DNA of 64,000 nucleotides from Lycorma delicatula. Taxonomy: Eukaryota > Arthropoda > Insecta > Hemiptera > Fulgoridae. The notes beneath the pieces were generated by a model. The model saw nothing but the letters and a program-made list of their open reading frames with translations, searched no databases and had not been told where the DNA came from. This document shows positions 60,320 through 64,000 of this stretch, in pieces; position 1 is the stretch's first letter; each line of letters starts with the position of its first letter. A program made the translations under genes and the position numbers. The stretch covers positions 200,086,034 to 200,150,033 of the forward strand of contig NC_134456.1 in NCBI RefSeq assembly GCF_047948215.1, in the 5' to 3' direction.

Positions 60320-63210
60320 TTCATTTATAATATTAATAATGAACATAACAGACAATAGGCTGAATGTTTCTGGTCCTACCTACGCTGAAAAAGTTAAAAT
60401 GAGTAGTCCCTATGATCAACAAACTATTGATAACCAAAACTTTCATGGGCTCATGAATGTCGTGACCATATGTTTCAAAGAGTTGAGCGAATCCTTTAAA
60501 ATATGATTGATTAATGATTGGAATATTCATAAATCGTCTTGAGAAAAAATGAACAACTTTCAGACCAGCAATCTGGAATCCTAACGGGTTGTCTGATAAG
60601 AAACTGGAATTATAATCTTTTGTAAATATGAATAAGATAGAAATAATGCTTATATCTGAAACAAGGTTTACTGATAGACATTTTTCCAAGTTTCTTGGTT
60701 AAACAATATATTGAACAAATCACCCATCAGGGATTGTACACGGCGGTACTGCTGTTATCATTAAAAGTACTTTTTCTCACTTTATATCACTTGAACACAA
60801 AAAAGGACCTTTTAGAAGCCACTGCCGTGGTTGTCCAGGATGAACGATCACAATTTTCTGTCTCTTCCGTTTATTGCCCCCATTGCATGCTATGAAGGCG
60901 GATCAGTTTATATCATTCTTTAGATCCTTGAGTCCGAGATTCATCTGTGGTGGAGATTGAAATTCTAAGCACCTACACTGTGGATCACGACTAACATCAC
61001 CAAAAGCCAGGCAACTTTTCAAATCAATGGCTGACAATAATCTGGAGTGTTTGTCTTCTGGAGAACCAACCTAATTGCTTACAGATCTCCTGGATATTTT
61101 CATTTCTAAAGGTGTTTCTGAAAACTGTTTACATGATGAACCACATTTTGACTTGTCAGATCATACGCCTGTTGTGATTACAATATCGTTTGACGTTATG
61201 CTAACTGCTCGATCTCCCACTGTAATAAATTGACCAGTAAACGACGCTTTCAAGACTTTTTGGATAAAATTAAAAATATTGAAGGTGCCTTTAAAATCAC
61301 CGGCCTATGTGGATTCTGCAGTAAACGAATTGACCAAATTTATTTAGTCAACGGCAGGGCCTCCACTCCCAATTTGGATTCTGCTACCCCAGCTTAAAAT
61401 ACATATCCGATCTTCATCAGAGAAAAGATAGAATAATGTCGAAGATTACGACGCGTATAGCAGAGAATTCATTACCCTGCTAATAAGGGAAGATTAGGGA
61501 AACAGGGCTTCTCAAGAAGTAAAAAGATTAATACAAACTTTTAAAAACATTTCGTTTCAATTTTATATTTTAAGATATTTCTGATAGGCAGTCTGCTGAA
61601 TATATTTTATGGAAAGCTACAAAATCGTTCAAGAGATCCCAACAGTGCATTCCTACTTTCCGTAAAAATAACAGGACATGAGTGAGAAGTTTTCAACAAA
61701 AGGCGAGCTTATTTGCTGAACACTTTTCCAACGTGTTCCAGCCCAGTAATATCGAAACCGATCCAAATAAAATTATGAAAATTTCCGAATATTTGATTTT
61801 TCCTTTTCAAATGTCCTTACCAGTTAAACGCTTTACAATCCACTAGGTTTCTTCAGTGATTTAAATGAAGTATATCCAACAAAGGCGCCGGGATATGATT
61901 TAATCACCGGTCAGGTTCTTCAAGTATTACCTCGACAAGCGATACGTTTAATCACTTTAATTTTTAATGCTTATTCGAATTGGTCATTTTCCTGGTCCGT
62001 GGAAAATTTCACAAATAATTGTTATATCAAAACCGGGTAAAAACTAACAAATGTTAAATATTATAGACTTGTCAACTTGCTTCCAGAGCACTCTAAAGTG
62101 TTTGAAAAGCTCTTTTTAAAATGAACGAAGCATTTCGTAAATGCTAAAATTTCAAATTACCAATTTGGCTTTAGGCAGAAACATGCTACAATGTGGAGCA
62201 AGCTAACATAATTTTTAACGTTATAAATCATGCTTTGAACAACAAAAAATACTGTTCACTGGTTTTCCTCGATGTCAGTAAAGCTTTTGACAAAGTTTGG
62301 CACGTAGGGTTGTTCTATATATTAAAAAAGGTATTACCGCATGTTTGCTGTGTAGTGTTAAAATCTTACCTAGAAGATAGATATTTTCAGATTAAACATA
62401 AAGACGTTTTAACGGATTTGTTCCTAATAAAATCAGCGGTATCCCAAGAAAACGTTCTCGGACCCATCTTATATCTTCTATTTACTTCCGACTTGCCAAT
62501 TATGGCATATACAAATGTTGCAACGTTTGTTGATGATACTGCAATTCTAGCTGCCGATGAAAATCCAGCTACTGCATCTCATTATATCCATTATTATCTC
62601 ACTCGTCTCGAATCCTGGCTTACAAATTAAAAAATAAAGATAAGTGAAACAAAGTCGATCACATTCACCCTTCGAAAGGAAAACTGCCCAATTGTTTCTA
62701 TCTTTAATATTTCAATTCAAAGTTCTCAAGAATGTAAATATTTAGGTTTTCATCTTGACCGGCGCCTTACTTGGAAAAAACATATCAAATCTAAGCGTAT
62801 GCAGTTAGACCTAAAGTTTAAAAACATGTACTGCTAATAAGACACAGATCTCGCCTCTTAGTAGAAAATAAATTATTGATTTATAAATCCACCTTAAAAC
62901 CAATTTGGATTTATGGACTTGAATTGTAGTGTACAGCAAGCAATAAAAAATTGACATATTTGAACGTCATCATACGAAAACACTGCGAAAAATGTTAAAA
63001 ATACGTTGGTATTTAAGCAACAATCTCATATCTAATGATTTTAAATTACGAACCGTTAGGCAAGAAATCTCTCTGATCAGTCAACGACATCAAAATCTGG
63101 ATCGGTATCCAAATTATTTGGCACTCAATTTATTGGATAGCATTATCAGCGATTTTTCAAGATTAATGAGAAAAAATATCCTTGATTTCATATTTCGATT
63201 CCATTAAGTA
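60320..63210 (+). pseudogene. Jockey-like ORF2: endonuclease and reverse transcriptase
   Basis: Endonuclease text: IEIMLISETRFTDRHFSK (about 60635-60690), HPSGIVHGGTAVIIKS, CGGD-stop-NSKH at about 60945-60970 (the GDxN strand) and LSDHTPVVITIS near 61155. RT text: TKAPGYDLITGQVLQVLP (about 61880), then the clean 145-codon frame 62193-62630 with SLVFLDVSKAFDKVW (motif A), ENVLGPILYLLFTSDLP (motif B, PQG altered) and FVDDTAILAADE (motif C, both Asp present). It continues with CKYLGFHLDRRLTWKKHIKS (about 62730) and the C-terminal frame 62992-63207 (DLNRYPNYLALNLLDS-type end). Stops and frameshifts are numerous. The family differs from the 4.8-kb and 56-kb Jockey copies. Confidence 0.85.
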
Positions 63211-63219
63211 GTTTTATAA

Positions 63220-63536
63220 ACCACCTTTACGAAGTCGTCTTCAATTTCATTTCTTTTCGTTTTTAACTTTTAAGTTACAGACCACTGGATCTGTAGCTTC
63301 TTAATGCTCATTACAAATTTCGCCTATTTACTTAATGTTCAATTTTAACTCTGAATAGATTATAAAGTTACTGTAACGTTATAATAAAAAAAAAATTATT
63401 TTTAAATTTCAAATCAGTAAGAAACGCTTACTACAGTTATATGTATTTATCTTTTTAGAATAATAATAAATATATCAAATCGTAAACAAAAATTAAGAAA
63501 TTTTAAGGTTATATAATAATGTAAATTAATTTACCA
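63220..63536. other. 3' flank of the Jockey-like element
   Basis: AT-rich, with a short A-run at 63386-63395 that could be its tail. No other feature. Confidence 0.5.
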
Positions 63537-63810
63537 GACCGAACTGGTTATACGAAGTACAGAAAAACATGGAGGAATTAGACATAACCCGTGAAAACCT
63601 AAAAACGAAAACCGGAAACTATGAGAAATTAAAAAATAAAGAAACAAGATTCCTATCAAAACCCAAGAAAACAATAATCCGGGTGTACTCTGAACAAGAA
63701 AGGGCAAGAAGATCTGAAACCCTTAGAAATTACTGGCAAAAAAGAAAAGCTGAAAAACAACAAATCAGTAAGAAAAGAAAGAACTTGCCAAAAAAAAAAA
63801 AAAAATGAAC
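63537..63810 (+). pseudogene. RTE-like LINE ORF C-terminal tail, 5'-truncated
   Basis: The frame from about 63537 reads PNWLYEVQKNMEELDITREN, then a basic tail with RFLSKPKKTIIRVYSEQE and RRSETLRNYWQKRKAE, and ends in a poly-Lys run encoded by a poly(A) stretch (63789-63803) before a TGA. A short helical linker followed by a KPKKKTG...W(T/S)EE/QxR...H/RSExxxxxWxxRK tail is what I recall at the C-terminus of RTE-type pol ORFs in hemipterans; this is family memory, not a search. The abrupt start suggests 5' truncation. Confidence 0.5.
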
Positions 63811-64000
63811 TAAAGTGATCCATTATGGTCTTAAAAGTAATAAAAAAATAAAAATAAAAAAAATGTAAATTAATTAATGTAAAATAGCATAAATGAGTGT
63901 GATGAAAAAGGAAGCAATGTATAATAAAACAAGTTAAATTTTTTCTTGTACAGAAGGTCAGATAGTCGTTTGAGTTTATCATCATTACTATAAAAAATGT
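63811..64000. other. AT-rich window end
   Basis: A-rich sequence follows the RTE-like tail; no separate feature is visible. The minus-strand frame 63656-63985 is antisense to it. Confidence 0.5.

Overview
This is an AT-rich, gene-poor stretch of nuclear DNA from an animal, most likely an insect. The evidence is its content of arthropod-type non-LTR retrotransposons (R1-like, Jockey-like, I-like and RTE-like), mariner-type and hAT-type DNA elements, a tRNA-derived SINE family, long (TA)n microsatellites, and no operon-like gene packing. The mix would fit a hemipteran, but the order cannot be proved from sequence alone. I found no convincing intact host gene, rRNA, functional tRNA or CRISPR array. 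Nearly every recognisable coding stretch is a decayed transposon ORF.

Layout: 1-4.8 kb is AT-rich spacer. 4.8-6.7 kb is a decayed Jockey-like ORF2 on the minus strand. 9.0-10.9 kb is a 5'-truncated R1-like element on the minus strand, with a poly(A) tail and a likely target-site duplication (TSD). 16.0-18.8 kb is a three-layer nest: a SINE inside an R1-like element inside a mariner-type transposase, with a TSD visible at both insertion steps. 20.1-20.4 kb is a second SINE. 22.1-23.6 kb is an I-like remnant with an RNase H domain. 29.9-30.1 kb is a 153-bp retroposed 3' end with a 12-bp TSD. 32.5-37.5 kb is a near full-length but broken R1-like element with ORF1 zinc knuckles, AP endonuclease, reverse transcriptase and a GC-rich 3' UTR. 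41.0-44.1 kb is a Jockey/CR1-like ORF2 on the minus strand, split by a 320-bp repeat whose second copy lies at 44.7 kb. 45.8-46.5 kb is a long-inverted-repeat MITE that carries a third SINE. 46.9-47.8 kb is an 890-bp hAT-type non-autonomous element. 48.6-49.1 kb is a pyrimidine-rich interspersed repeat. 56.0-56.4 kb is a Jockey 3' end split by a fourth SINE. 59.7-63.2 kb is a Jockey-like gag plus pol remnant. 63.5-63.8 kb is the C-terminal tail of an RTE-like ORF.

The most informative features are historical rather than functional. The nested insertions give a relative order of transposon activity. The SINE copies define one family with an unusual palindrome in the tRNA anticodon region. Many perfect short-loop inverted duplications occur, some inside transposon ORFs where homology shows they are insertions; they look like products of template-switch replication or repair, or possibly assembly artefacts. 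No intact autonomous element and no clear new biochemical system was found.
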